In this document: one piece after another, positions 26,069-32,204 of the stretch | How positions within the stretch are numbered: position 1 is the stretch's first letter | Layout: the number at the start of each line of letters is the position of its first letter | IMG/VR virus record: IMGVR_UViG_3300006754_000062 | Location: 1-35,179 of that record | Origin: a virus | Length of the DNA: 35,179 nucleotides | Strand: one strand, 5' to 3' | The notes under the pieces: generated by a model | Database searches by the model: none | What the model was told of the DNA's origin: nothing | Seen by the model: the letters and a program-made list of their open reading frames with translations, nothing else | Made by a program: the position numbers and the translations under genes

Positions 26069-27115
26069 TTATAATATTAAAAAGTTAATACCTGCGTTTA
26101 CTGATTGTTGGATTCTATTAAAATAGTTTAAATAACTTACTTCTGAATAAACAGATAATGACCGTGTTAATTTATAATTAAAAATTAATCCATAATCATA
26201 ATCATGAGTTGTAGTAGAATAATTACTTAACTCATAGTTTTTAAAGAAGTAATTTATGTATGCTAAGATAAACAATTTATCCCAATGTTTATAATAAGAT
26301 ATTCCCATCACATTAGCGAGACTGTTTTGATTACCTTGCTCTGATACCCAATCTTGATTGTAGTCTGCAACTAGTTGACTATAATGGTTTTGAAAAACTG
26401 CAGAAGAGTTAGTTATAGTATCCCCCGCTTCATTTGTCCATATTGTAATAGCCTGCTCCCATCTGTCAAAATATCCGTTATTATTTCCATCAATCCAACT
26501 AGATTCATAGCTATACCCTAATTGAGATGATACATCTCGAAAGTCATTATAATTAGGGAAGTCGATTTTAAAAGCATTAATACCATATACCGGATGATTT
26601 CGCAATACCACTCCTAAAGTTAATCGTAGATTTTTAAAATCTTTTTTTACTCTTAAGTCAAGGGAATTATATTTTAAATCAACGTAACCATTTTGTGAAG
26701 ACTGAATCTTACTTACATAATGCTCTCCCACTCTCCTTAACCACATATCTCTATTCACATACTCTGTGCCCCTGTCTTTTATTTTCTCATACTGAAACAA
26801 ATACTCAAAACCCCCTAGTGGAGATCGATGCATAGACGCATTCTTTTCTATGCCGTCATAATAAAACTTAGGTTTTTTCTCAAACTTATACCGGCTTATC
26901 TTCTTTACTCCAATGTGATACCTATAGTTAGCACCAAACTGATTGGTAGTTTCTATAAGGTTACCATTAGAATACTCATAAGTCTCTATGGGTTGCATGG
27001 TAGAATTTAAACTAACCCCACCATATACAGTAGCATACTTATATATTTGGGCAGTAGATATATTGCTTACAAAAAAAAGCACTACCATGAGTGCTTTAAT
27101 TATTAATTTATTCAT
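26069..27115 (-). CDS. Phage-encoded outer-membrane beta-barrel candidate
   Basis: A protein of 348 residues. A signal peptide (residues 1-23, VVLFFVSNISTAQ) has the TAQ-type end common in Bacteroidetes. The mature part is rich in Tyr/Asn/Ser with alternating hydrophobic strands, such as LRLTLGVVLR, KLFILAYINYFF, YDYGLIFNYKL and SVNAGINFLIL at the very end, as in outer-membrane barrels. Residues 209-220 (DGNNNGYFDRWE) fit a 12-residue EF-hand-type calcium loop exactly. Its start overlaps the stop of the 42-residue basic gene. Possible roles are superinfection exclusion, receptor masking or outer-membrane destabilisation at lysis; none is proven by the sequence. Confidence 0.75.
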   Translation of the reverse strand: MNKLIIKALMVVLFFVSNISTAQIYKYATVYGGVSLNSTMQPIETYEYSNGNLIETTNQFGANYRYHIGVKKISRYKFEKKPKFYYDGIEKNASMHRSPLGGFEYLFQYEKIKDRGTEYVNRDMWLRRVGEHYVSKIQSSQNGYVDLKYNSLDLRVKKDFKNLRLTLGVVLRNHPVYGINAFKIDFPNYNDFRDVSSQLGYSYESSWIDGNNNGYFDRWEQAITIWTNEAGDTITNSSAVFQNHYSQLVADYNQDWVSEQGNQNSLANVMGISYYKHWDKLFILAYINYFFKNYELSNYSTTTHDYDYGLIFNYKLTRSLSVYSEVSYLNYFNRIQQSVNAGINFLIL

Positions 27116-27240
27116 CGTCCTTGACCTCTATATTTTTTTATATAATTATCAGTTCCTTTCTTATGAGACGTTTTGCTTTTGGCATGCCTCTTGTGTTTGG
27201 GGGTTGCTTCGGGAATGTAAGTCAAAACTTTTTTTACCAT
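27112..27240 (-). CDS. Tiny basic protein (42 aa)
   Basis: MVKKVLTYIPEATPKHKRHA continues to a Lys/Arg-rich end KKYRGQGR. The stop overlaps the start of the barrel gene (ATGA). The KxYRGQGR ending is a pattern I recall from tiny basic proteins of marine phages. A nucleic acid-binding or packaged internal protein is possible but unproven. A second, overlapping frame on the same strand (27161..27298) competes with it. Confidence 0.65.
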   Translation of the reverse strand: MVKKVLTYIPEATPKHKRHAKSKTSHKKGTDNYIKKYRGQGR

Positions 27241-27298
27241 TCTTTATTGTGTACTTTAATTTAATCTTCTTACCAAATGTTGTTGTAGTCTTCCACAT
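27161..27298 (-). CDS. Possible tiny protein overlapping the 42-aa gene (45 aa)
   Basis: An open frame from the ATG at 27298 (MWKTTTTFGKKIKLKYTIKN). It begins 2 nt after the upstream 167-residue gene ends and fills the gap before the 42-residue gene, then overlaps that gene by 80 nt in another frame. The first half reads like a real small beta protein; the second half may be an out-of-frame shadow. Either a genuine overlapping pair or a chance frame. Confidence 0.35.
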   Translation of the reverse strand: MWKTTTTFGKKIKLKYTIKNGKKSFDLHSRSNPQTQEACQKQNVS

Positions 27299-27299
27299 A

Positions 27300-27803
27300 T
27301 TAAGCAAAGGTAGCTGTTCCTTCTAATCCCGCCGGATTTCCTGTTCTAGGAATACGGACCGCTTGAACCGGAGCTGACTCTCCAATTGACAGAGAATAAG
27401 TTACTATATCACCACCTGCAGTTTCAATTATAATCTGTTGCGCACCTCCGAGTATAGGACCTGTGTCCGGGGCATTAAATGTAAATAAAAACGGACGTAG
27501 CTGTGATATTCTAAATACTCTATAGTCGTTACCAAGAACGAAGATGTTATCTGTAAGAGATAAGGTGGTGTCACCATCCACTGCCGTTACATCTGTTATT
27601 TGACTAGTTGTGTCGTTATAAACAATATCCCCTACAGCGATATTGTACTGAGTGAATCTTGCCCCTATATCTATTAATTTAGTAGGGGCCGCAGCGGTTG
27701 TTGTTCCACCATGAACCAAAGAGGCCGGGTTAGGAGTAGGGCGGTCATCGTCAGCAATAACAGCTATAGCCCTTGATCCTTGAAAGTTTGATAGTGTTGT
27801 CAT
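27300..27803 (-). CDS. Virion-like protein with shared beta module (167 aa)
   Basis: A protein of 167 residues. Residues ~42-99 are the same small beta module found in the giant tail protein and the 334-residue connector: KLIDIGARF, VGDIVYND, ITDVTAVD, TTLSLTDNIF, GNDYRVF. The N-terminus (SNFQGSRAIAVIADDDRPTP) and C-terminus (VQAVRIPRTGNPAGLEGTAT) are short extended segments. It has no membrane helix and no catalytic motif. It sits among tiny proteins, away from the capsid genes, and starts by ATGA overlap with the 55-residue gene. Probably a minor virion or decoration protein. Confidence 0.65.
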   Translation of the reverse strand: MTTLSNFQGSRAIAVIADDDRPTPNPASLVHGGTTTAAAPTKLIDIGARFTQYNIAVGDIVYNDTTSQITDVTAVDGDTTLSLTDNIFVLGNDYRVFRISQLRPFLFTFNAPDTGPILGGAQQIIIETAGGDIVTYSLSIGESAPVQAVRIPRTGNPAGLEGTATFA

Positions 27804-27967
27804 TTCTTTTCTTGTTGTTTATAAGGGAACACTCTGTTTAAAGCCTGCCTACGTTTGCCACAGCCACAATCTTTTCCTGTAGCTTTAGCAACAGCATCTA
27901 CTACTTTTTTAATTCCTGTCCCTTGAGTTATTTTATGTATTGTATCTCCGAGTCCTTTCGATTCCAT
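27800..27967 (-). CDS. Small protein with CGCGKRR motif (55 aa)
   Basis: MESKGLGDTIHKITQGTGIK leads to a helix KKVVDAVAKATGK, then DCGCGKRRQALNRVFPYK. The paired-Cys/basic motif followed by LNxxFPY is one I recall in tiny phage proteins, perhaps metal-binding or a nucleic acid contact. Start overlaps the stop of the 60-residue gene (TAATG); stop overlaps the next start (ATGA). Confidence 0.7.
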   Translation of the reverse strand: MESKGLGDTIHKITQGTGIKKVVDAVAKATGKDCGCGKRRQALNRVFPYKQQEKK

Positions 27968-28149
27968 TAGCATGTACATTTTTTACAAGTGTTTCCCATT
28001 CTAAATCCAAAGTTTAATACTACAAATTTGCAGCACCTCCTTGAAACATCACCCTTTATTTCTAATAAAGTTAATCCTCCTAATCTACACTCTAGTTTAA
28101 TTTTGTCCCATTGTCTTGCATTTGATGCAAAGTAATTTATAAATTTCAT
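27967..28149 (-). CDS. Small Cys-rich basic protein (60 aa)
   Basis: MKFINYFASNARQWDKIKLE continues to RRCCKFVVLNFGFRMGN and ends TCKKCTC. Six Cys (CC and CKKCTC, plus one near residue 21) in 60 residues suggest a small zinc-binding or disulphide-bonded protein. The stop overlaps the next ATG (TAATG) and the start overlaps the previous stop (ATGA), so it is locked into the operon. Confidence 0.6.
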   Translation of the reverse strand: MKFINYFASNARQWDKIKLECRLGGLTLLEIKGDVSRRCCKFVVLNFGFRMGNTCKKCTC

Positions 28150-28310
28150 TTCTTTTTTCTTTTTTTCGCCATGTTCTTAAATGTCATGGCTAGGTTATAT
28201 GCCTTAGAACCTTTAGGGCATGTACGACTACCTAACTTGCTACCCGTACACTTACCCTTAGTTCCTCTTTTCTTTATAGACTTGGTGGCCTTTTGTATCC
28301 AATTAGCCAT
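28146..28310 (-). CDS. Tiny basic protein (54 aa)
   Basis: MANWIQKATKSIKKRGTKGK, then CTGSKLGSRTCPKGSKAYNL, ending in KKRKKK. Very basic with two Cys; the pattern KGKCTGSKxGSxTCPxGSKxYNLAxTF is one I associate with small proteins of marine phages. ATGA and TAATG overlaps on both sides support expression. Function unknown; DNA-condensing or virion-internal roles are plausible. Confidence 0.7.
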   Translation of the reverse strand: MANWIQKATKSIKKRGTKGKCTGSKLGSRTCPKGSKAYNLAMTFKNMAKKRKKK

Positions 28311-28507
28311 TACTTTCTAATATTTTTAGAGTTTCTTTCTTTAACTCCTTCATACTTCATATTATGGTCTCCACCATAAGAGTGATCGTATATTTTTTTA
28401 GACATCGCCTTAGACTCATCTCGTCTGTCTTTTAAAGATTGCTTATGCTTTCCTCTATGTTTCATTCCTAAAGACTCATCTAGTCTTGCGTTATATCCTT
28501 GTTTCAT
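28310..28507 (-). CDS. Small charged protein (65 aa)
   Basis: MKQGYNARLDESLGMKHRGK, then KQSLKDRRDESKAMSKK and DHSYGGDHNMKYEGVKE. Highly hydrophilic and basic, with no membrane segment and probably disordered. The DESLGxRHRGKHxQSxxDRRDESKAM pattern is one I recall from marine phage small-protein clusters. Overlaps its downstream neighbour by one base. Confidence 0.7.
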   Translation of the reverse strand: MKQGYNARLDESLGMKHRGKHKQSLKDRRDESKAMSKKIYDHSYGGDHNMKYEGVKERNSKNIRK

Positions 28508-28508
28508 C

Positions 28509-28619
28509 TTAATATTTTTTTTTGTTGGTTACTTTTTTATTTTTCTTTTTAGCATAAGCCTTAGCCTGTGCCTTACCCTTCGTGGTATATGAAAACTTTT
28601 TTTTTCCTACTGTAGGCAT
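28509..28619 (-). CDS. Tiny Lys-rich protein (36 aa)
   Basis: MPTVGKKKFSYTTKGKAQAK followed by a Lys/Ala/Asn helix. VGKKKFxYTxKGKAxAKxxAKK is a recurring start in tiny phage proteins. A TATCTTTG box lies 19 nt upstream, so this is probably the first gene of the tiny-protein operon. Possibly a histone-like or packaged basic peptide; unproven. Confidence 0.65.
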   Translation of the reverse strand: MPTVGKKKFSYTTKGKAQAKAYAKKKNKKVTNKKKY

Positions 28620-28638
28620 AAGTTTAAATATTTAACTA

Positions 28639-28646
28639 CAAAGATA
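28639..28646 (-). promoter_or_regulatory. Late-type promoter box TATCTTTG before the tiny-protein operon
   Basis: Box with 19 nt leader to the ATG at 28619. No -33 TTTG. Confidence 0.65.
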
Positions 28647-28657
28647 ACAAAAAATAA

Positions 28658-28804
28658 TTAATCTTCCTTTTCCTTTTTCTTAGGAGTAAGAGAACTTCTC
28701 CATGTATGAAACTTACCCAAACCGGTTAACCCTGTTTTTTGCTTAGTAGTTTTTTTCATTCCCTTAATAAGGGACTTAATTAATGACATTGAATCTTTGC
28801 TCAT
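28658..28804 (-). CDS. Tiny basic protein (48 aa)
   Basis: MSKDSMSLIKSLIKGMKKTT, then TGLTGLGKFHTWRSSLTPKK, with a charged end. It has an own promoter-like TAAATTTG box 18 nt upstream (28823-28830) in the divergent gap facing the winged-helix gene. No recognisable domain. Confidence 0.6.
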   Translation of the reverse strand: MSKDSMSLIKSLIKGMKKTTKQKTGLTGLGKFHTWRSSLTPKKKEKED

Positions 28805-28844
28805 AGTTTTGTATCTTTATCACAAATTTACTAAAATTATTTAT

Positions 28845-29276
28845 ATGAATCGAGATTACCTAAAGTATTGGAGGGTTATTAGTTATTTTATAAAATCAAA
28901 ATACAACCTCAAACAAGCTGAACTAGATACACTTTTATTTTTAAATTCAGAATCATATTTCTCTAAAGAAAAGTTTAAAGAGTTTAACGAGCTTCTTAGT
29001 TGGAACAAAAGAAGATTTGATATTCTCCTTAGAGATGGATGGATAGAAGTGTTTAGAAAAAGATCAGGCGTACATAAAACTTTATATCAACTGTCTTATA
29101 AATCACAAAGAGTTTTAAAATCTATCTACGATAAACTAGAAGGAACAGAGATTCCCGATAGCCAACACAATCCTATGTTCCATAGGAACGTCTCATATAC
29201 TGATAAGGTATATAGGAATATGATAAAAGAAATGAATAAAACTATAAGACAACAACGACATTCTTCTCAAGAATAA
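28845..29276 (+). CDS. Winged-helix (MarR-like) regulator candidate
   Basis: A protein of 143 residues from the ATG at 28845 (MNRDYLKYWRVISYFIKSKY). The longer frame begins upstream with a hydrophobic, AT-rich stretch that I treat as untranslated. The layout is winged-helix: KYNLKQAELDTLLFLNSE, FSKEKFKEFNELLSWNKRRF as the recognition region, then the wing DGWIEVFRKRSG with HKTLYQLSYKSQRV, and a C-terminal NVSYTDKVYRNMIKEMNKTI. This is a pattern I recall as conserved in phages of marine flavobacteria. It is the only plus-strand gene inside the minus-strand block, divergent from the tiny basic genes and convergent with groES, whose 3' end it overlaps by 35 nt. Probably a transcription switch. 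Confidence 0.75.
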   Translation: MNRDYLKYWRVISYFIKSKYNLKQAELDTLLFLNSESYFSKEKFKEFNELLSWNKRRFDILLRDGWIEVFRKRSGVHKTLYQLSYKSQRVLKSIYDKLEGTEIPDSQHNPMFHRNVSYTDKVYRNMIKEMNKTIRQQRHSSQE

Positions 29277-29499
29277 TAGTATACTGCTCGTTATTTATCA
29301 TAACAGTATTCCCTGAGCCTTTATCATAGTATATAATATCATCAGTCTTTATAACCTCAACATCATTACCCGGTTTTATAACTTTACCTTTCTGATATCT
29401 GAATCCGCTTACATCTTCTTTAGATAATAACAACCCACCTTTGGTGGTTACTTGTTCTTCTATCTTATTAATTATAATATATTTTCCTATTGCTTTCAT
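29242..29499 (-). CDS. groES: Phage GroES co-chaperonin, roof loop missing
   Basis: A protein of 85 residues, shorter than the usual ~95-97. N-terminal strand MKAIGKYIIINKIEE; mobile loop at ~14-30 with the hydrophobic GroEL-binding tripeptide in KGGLLLSKE; then YQKGKVIKPGNDVEVIKTDD. The ~10-residue roof hairpin found between these strands in bacterial GroES is absent. The barrel closes with IIYYDKGSG, TVMINNEQYTIILEKN and a hydrophobic end VVVVL. It caps the GroEL ring during folding. The ATG overlaps the groEL stop by 4 nt, and groES is downstream of groEL, the reverse of the usual bacterial order. It is the likely partner of the adjacent phage GroEL. Confidence 0.9.
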   Translation of the reverse strand: MKAIGKYIIINKIEEQVTTKGGLLLSKEDVSGFRYQKGKVIKPGNDVEVIKTDDIIYYDKGSGNTVMINNEQYTIILEKNVVVVL

Positions 29500-31106
29500 T
29501 CTGTGTCGTATGAACGTGCCATAGTTACAATGGCATCAGTGCTTAATATAGTTACAGCTACAGAGACAGCATTTTGTAATGCACTCTTAGTAACTTTCAT
29601 AGGGTCAATAACACCCATCTTAATAAGGTCTCCGTATTTCTCAGACTTAATATCATACCCATAACCCGATTCCATTCCTGTATTATATATCTTACATGGA
29701 TTCAGTCCGGCATTATGAAGTATTTGATTAAGAGGAGCTGTCATTGCTTTAGATAAAATTGCGGAAGCAATTTTTTGCGAAAGAGTTTTCCCTTTTGTCA
29801 TCACTCCATTATTGGCAACCTCCTGTAATGCTAACCCTGAGCCGGGTAATATACCTTCGGTAAGTGCTGAACGAACTGCACACACAGCATCATCAACCCT
29901 GTCATACAACTCTTTTTGTTCTAGGTCAGTATTCCCTCCCACATATATAACACCCACACCACCGGTAAGTGAAGCGATACGTGACATGATAAACTCTCTC
30001 TCAGTTTTATTATTAGATAGCTTATGCGATCCCCATAGCTCTTCTACTCTTTTATTAATCTCCTCAGTGTTCTCTCTTTCGGACGAGAGGATGATACTAG
30101 AGTCTCGCCCAACTATCACCTTGGCCGCTCTCCCTAAGTCGGAGAAGTTTATAACACTCAAATCATCCCCTGTCTTTTCTGAGAAGTAGGTTGCTCCTAC
30201 TGACAATGCTATATCTTGCATTAACTCATGTTGCTTGTATCCAAAGTTAGGTGGCTGTATAACACATATCTTTAAATTCCTTTTCATCACATTAGCCGCT
30301 AATGTGTTTAATACATTATTAGCACAAGGAGAAATAATAAATAAAGACTTGTTGTCAGATATAATTGGTTTTAGAATCTCCTCGATGTTTAAGATATTAT
30401 TTATCTCAGCATCACAAACAAGAATATAAGGATTATCTAAAATACACTCATCTTTCTTTTGGTTATTAATAAACAAAGGATTTGAATAACCCCTATCAAC
30501 CTTTATACCATCGGTACTCTCATAATAAGTCTCAGTACCTTGGGCTTTCTCGACAGTAACAATACCATTCTTACCTACCTCATTGTAGATTTTAGATATG
30601 ATGTCACCAATAACAGGATCATTATTGGCTGAGATAGTAGCTACACTTTTTAATTTTGATTTGGTTACAGGCTTACTCTTCTTCTTTAACTCCCTAACAA
30701 CCTCATTGGTAATATTAACTAACTCTCTTAAAACCTCAGTCTTATTATGCTTAGGATTTTTTTCAAACATCTCCATAGCACACTTAACAATAGCCTCAGT
30801 TAATACAATCGCTGTCGTTGTTCCATCACCCGCAGTAGTAGCGGTTCTATCCGCCGCCTCTTTCATCATCCTAACCGCAAGGTTTTCCACAGGGTCCATC
30901 AAGTCAATAGACTTAGCCACAGTAACACCGTCTTTAGTTACTGTTAAACTATGTGTATGATGAGGTGATTCTATAAGGACCGTATTTCCACTCGGACCAA
31001 GGGTGCTCTTTACAGCAGTAGATATTTTATTTATTCCCCTTATTAATTTATCCCTTCCTTCTTTTCCAAAGTTTAACTCCTTTGGTGAGTATCCTGTTTG
31101 ATTCAT
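29496..31106 (-). CDS. groEL: Phage chaperonin GroEL
   Basis: A full-length protein of 536 residues (E. coli 548). Equatorial ATP site: STLGPSGNTVL at ~34-44, KDG with D59 (as D52), AGDGTTTA with D94 (as D87), and RVDDAV with D406 (as D398), so all catalytic acids are present. The usual GGG after ~residue 420 is GSG (ILPGSGLAL). The apical domain is complete (DRGYSNPLFINNQK, NILNIEEILKPII, then ANVMKRNLKICVIQPPNFGY). The C-terminus ends MARSYDTE with no GGM repeats. A TTTG-N20-TATATTTG promoter lies in front. Predicted to fold phage or host proteins under ATP control, probably including the capsid protein. Confidence 0.95.
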   Translation of the reverse strand: MNQTGYSPKELNFGKEGRDKLIRGINKISTAVKSTLGPSGNTVLIESPHHTHSLTVTKDGVTVAKSIDLMDPVENLAVRMMKEAADRTATTAGDGTTTAIVLTEAIVKCAMEMFEKNPKHNKTEVLRELVNITNEVVRELKKKSKPVTKSKLKSVATISANNDPVIGDIISKIYNEVGKNGIVTVEKAQGTETYYESTDGIKVDRGYSNPLFINNQKKDECILDNPYILVCDAEINNILNIEEILKPIISDNKSLFIISPCANNVLNTLAANVMKRNLKICVIQPPNFGYKQHELMQDIALSVGATYFSEKTGDDLSVINFSDLGRAAKVIVGRDSSIILSSERENTEEINKRVEELWGSHKLSNNKTEREFIMSRIASLTGGVGVIYVGGNTDLEQKELYDRVDDAVCAVRSALTEGILPGSGLALQEVANNGVMTKGKTLSQKIASAILSKAMTAPLNQILHNAGLNPCKIYNTGMESGYGYDIKSEKYGDLIKMGVIDPMKVTKSALQNAVSVAVTILSTDAIVTMARSYDTE

Positions 31107-31129
31107 GTTTATTAAATTTTATTATACAG

Positions 31130-31161
31130 CAAATATAACAATTATTTTATAATGACACAAA
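31130..31161 (-). promoter_or_regulatory. groEL-groES promoter (TTTG-N20-TATATTTG)
   Basis: On the minus strand TTTG (31158-31161) and TATATTTG (31130-31137) are separated by 20 nt, the known Bacteroidetes -33/-7 form. The groEL ATG is 23 nt past the -7 box. Near the upstream TCGACA repeat array. Confidence 0.8.
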
Positions 31162-31242
31162 TGTCGTTTTTATCTCTCCCTATATATATATATATTCTTT
31201 ACTACTATATTATTTTTTCTCCACAAAAAACTGAACTTATTT

Positions 31243-31332
31243 TCGACATTTTCGACACTAGTCCTGATTATCAATAAGTTAGCTATTTAAAATCGACACT
31301 AAATCGACACTACTAATGTCAATAATCGACAT
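31243..31332 (+). repeat. Five TCGACA repeats (operator or iteron array)
   Basis: TCGACA occurs at 31243, 31252, 31293, 31304 and 31326, all in the same orientation. Three copies extend to TCGACACTA, and two of these form a perfect 11-bp tandem AATCGACACTA (31291-31312). The last copy also makes the inverted repeat ATGTC-N7-GACAT (31316-31332). Start offsets (0, 9, 50, 61, 83) are close to whole helical turns. The array lies in the divergent gap between groEL and the rightward small genes, so it could be an operator for both, or an origin. Confidence 0.7.
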
Positions 31333-31374
31333 ATCTCTTAACATATAGGTAACATTAGAGTTGTATATTGTAGT

Positions 31375-31443
31375 ATGAAAATAGATATAACAAACTTATT
31401 ATACATTTTGATTATGATTTTTATTTTTATCTTTGGAGTATAA
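31375..31443 (+). CDS. Single-helix membrane micropeptide (22 aa)
   Basis: Frame MKIDITNLLYILIMIFIFIF followed by GV and stop. It is one hydrophobic helix. The stop shares its last A with the next ATG (TAATG), which supports translation of both. Function unknown. It could also be just a leader peptide coupling translation of the following gene. Confidence 0.5.
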   Translation: MKIDITNLLYILIMIFIFIFGV

Positions 31444-31610
31444 TGCCTACTTATAAAAAGATTATAAAGATTTCTCAAAAAGAATATGATAGACTTACAA
31501 AAGACTACTCATATATATTTGACTTATATATGTCAGACCATCAACACTATGTTATAGGAATAAAAGAAGACCTTAAAGCAGCAGGAGTAGATATGCCTTC
31601 ACCTTATTAA
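31443..31610 (+). CDS. Small protein of unknown function (55 aa)
   Basis: MPTYKKIIKISQKEYDRLTK, then DLYMSDHQHYVIGIKEDLKA. Mixed charged, with a helix, and no recognised motif. Coupled to the micropeptide upstream by TAATG overlap. Followed by the terminator-like hairpin at 31620. First gene pair of the rightward early-type region. Confidence 0.65.
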   Translation: MPTYKKIIKISQKEYDRLTKDYSYIFDLYMSDHQHYVIGIKEDLKAAGVDMPSPY

Positions 31611-31636
31611 ATAAGAAAAGGGAGCATATAGCTCCC
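31611..31636 (-). terminator. Hairpin between convergent small genes
   Basis: GGGAGC-ATATA-GCTCCC (31620-31636). On the minus strand it is followed by CTTTTCTTAT, so it fits a terminator for the 59-residue gene. On the plus strand the downstream side is not T-rich. Confidence 0.7.
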
Positions 31637-31664
31637 TGATCCATCATCAAACAAAGGGTAATTG

Positions 31665-31844
31665 TTATAACTTACCGAACATTTCTCTCATCATCTTTTT
31701 ATCCTCAGATAACTCGATACCGTCCGCTATTTGTCTTACTAGCTTTGCGCCTTTAAACTCAGCCCTTAGCCTACATGCTTTTGAAATTCCTGACTCTAGT
31801 TCAGGTCTCGGTGTGGGTAGCCCACCTACGTAATCCATATCCAT
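31665..31844 (-). CDS. Small protein of unknown function (59 aa)
   Basis: MDMDYVGGLPTPRPELESGI, then SKACRLRAEFKGAKLVRQIA, ending in MMREMFGKL. Helical and charged. It has its own promoter (TTG-N17-TATATTTG, 31862-31889) 17 nt upstream and the hairpin terminator 28 nt past its stop, so it is a single-gene transcription unit. No recognised domain. Confidence 0.65.
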   Translation of the reverse strand: MDMDYVGGLPTPRPELESGISKACRLRAEFKGAKLVRQIADGIELSEDKKMMREMFGKL

Positions 31845-31861
31845 AACTTAAAGTGTTTCTA

Positions 31862-31889
31862 CAAATATACAAAATTTTATTAGATACAA
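31862..31889 (-). promoter_or_regulatory. Promoter of the 59-aa gene
   Basis: TTG (31887-31889) and TATATTTG (31862-31869) on the minus strand, 17 nt apart; the ATG at 31844 is 17 nt further on. Confidence 0.7.
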
Positions 31890-32204
31890 GGAACTGATGG
31901 GTTATATATAGATATGAGCAAACACATACAGAATAGAAAACGATTATTTTTTTATAGGGGGGGTTATGTTTTTTTATAATTTGGTTGCAATTTTTTGACT
32001 TTTCCAATTGTCTCGTCAACGATACATCTTGCCACCTGTTACCCCTTGCAAGATTGCCCCCGTACCCCGTACCCGTTGCACCTGTTACGCTATTACAGGC
32101 ACACAGATGGAGGATTATACCCCCGAACAAAACAAAAAGAATAAACATTCTTACACCTTTTTAATCTGTTAACTGACTGATAATGAAAAAAATATATAAT
32201 TTCT
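31890..32204. other. Intergenic region with GC-rich repeat patch
   Basis: No convincing gene. It contains a run of seven or more G at 31957-31963, an imperfect copy of the TGTCTCG hairpin (32009-32026), and a GC-rich patch (about 32026-32100) in very AT-rich DNA. The patch holds the direct repeat CACCTGTTAC (32033-32042 and 32079-32088), the inverted repeat ATCTTGC/GCAAGAT (32026-32032, 32048-32054), and GTACCCCGTACCC. It could be a structured RNA, an origin or a regulatory element. Confidence 0.5.

Noticed and set aside
28797-28844. Longer start for the winged-helix protein.
   Set aside because: The extra residues come from the AT-rich promoter gap shared with the divergent gene; the conserved-looking start is MNRDYLKY.
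31182-31196. TA dinucleotide run.
   Set aside because: Simple AT repeat in an AT-rich gap; no evidence for more than promoter-region flexibility.
31801-32148. Minus-strand frame of 115 residues with a lipobox-like start (IILHLCAC).
   Set aside because: It overlaps the 59-aa gene and its promoter, crosses the TGTCTCG hairpin and GC-rich repeats, and its second half has no coding character. Kept only as a possible test of the GC-rich patch.
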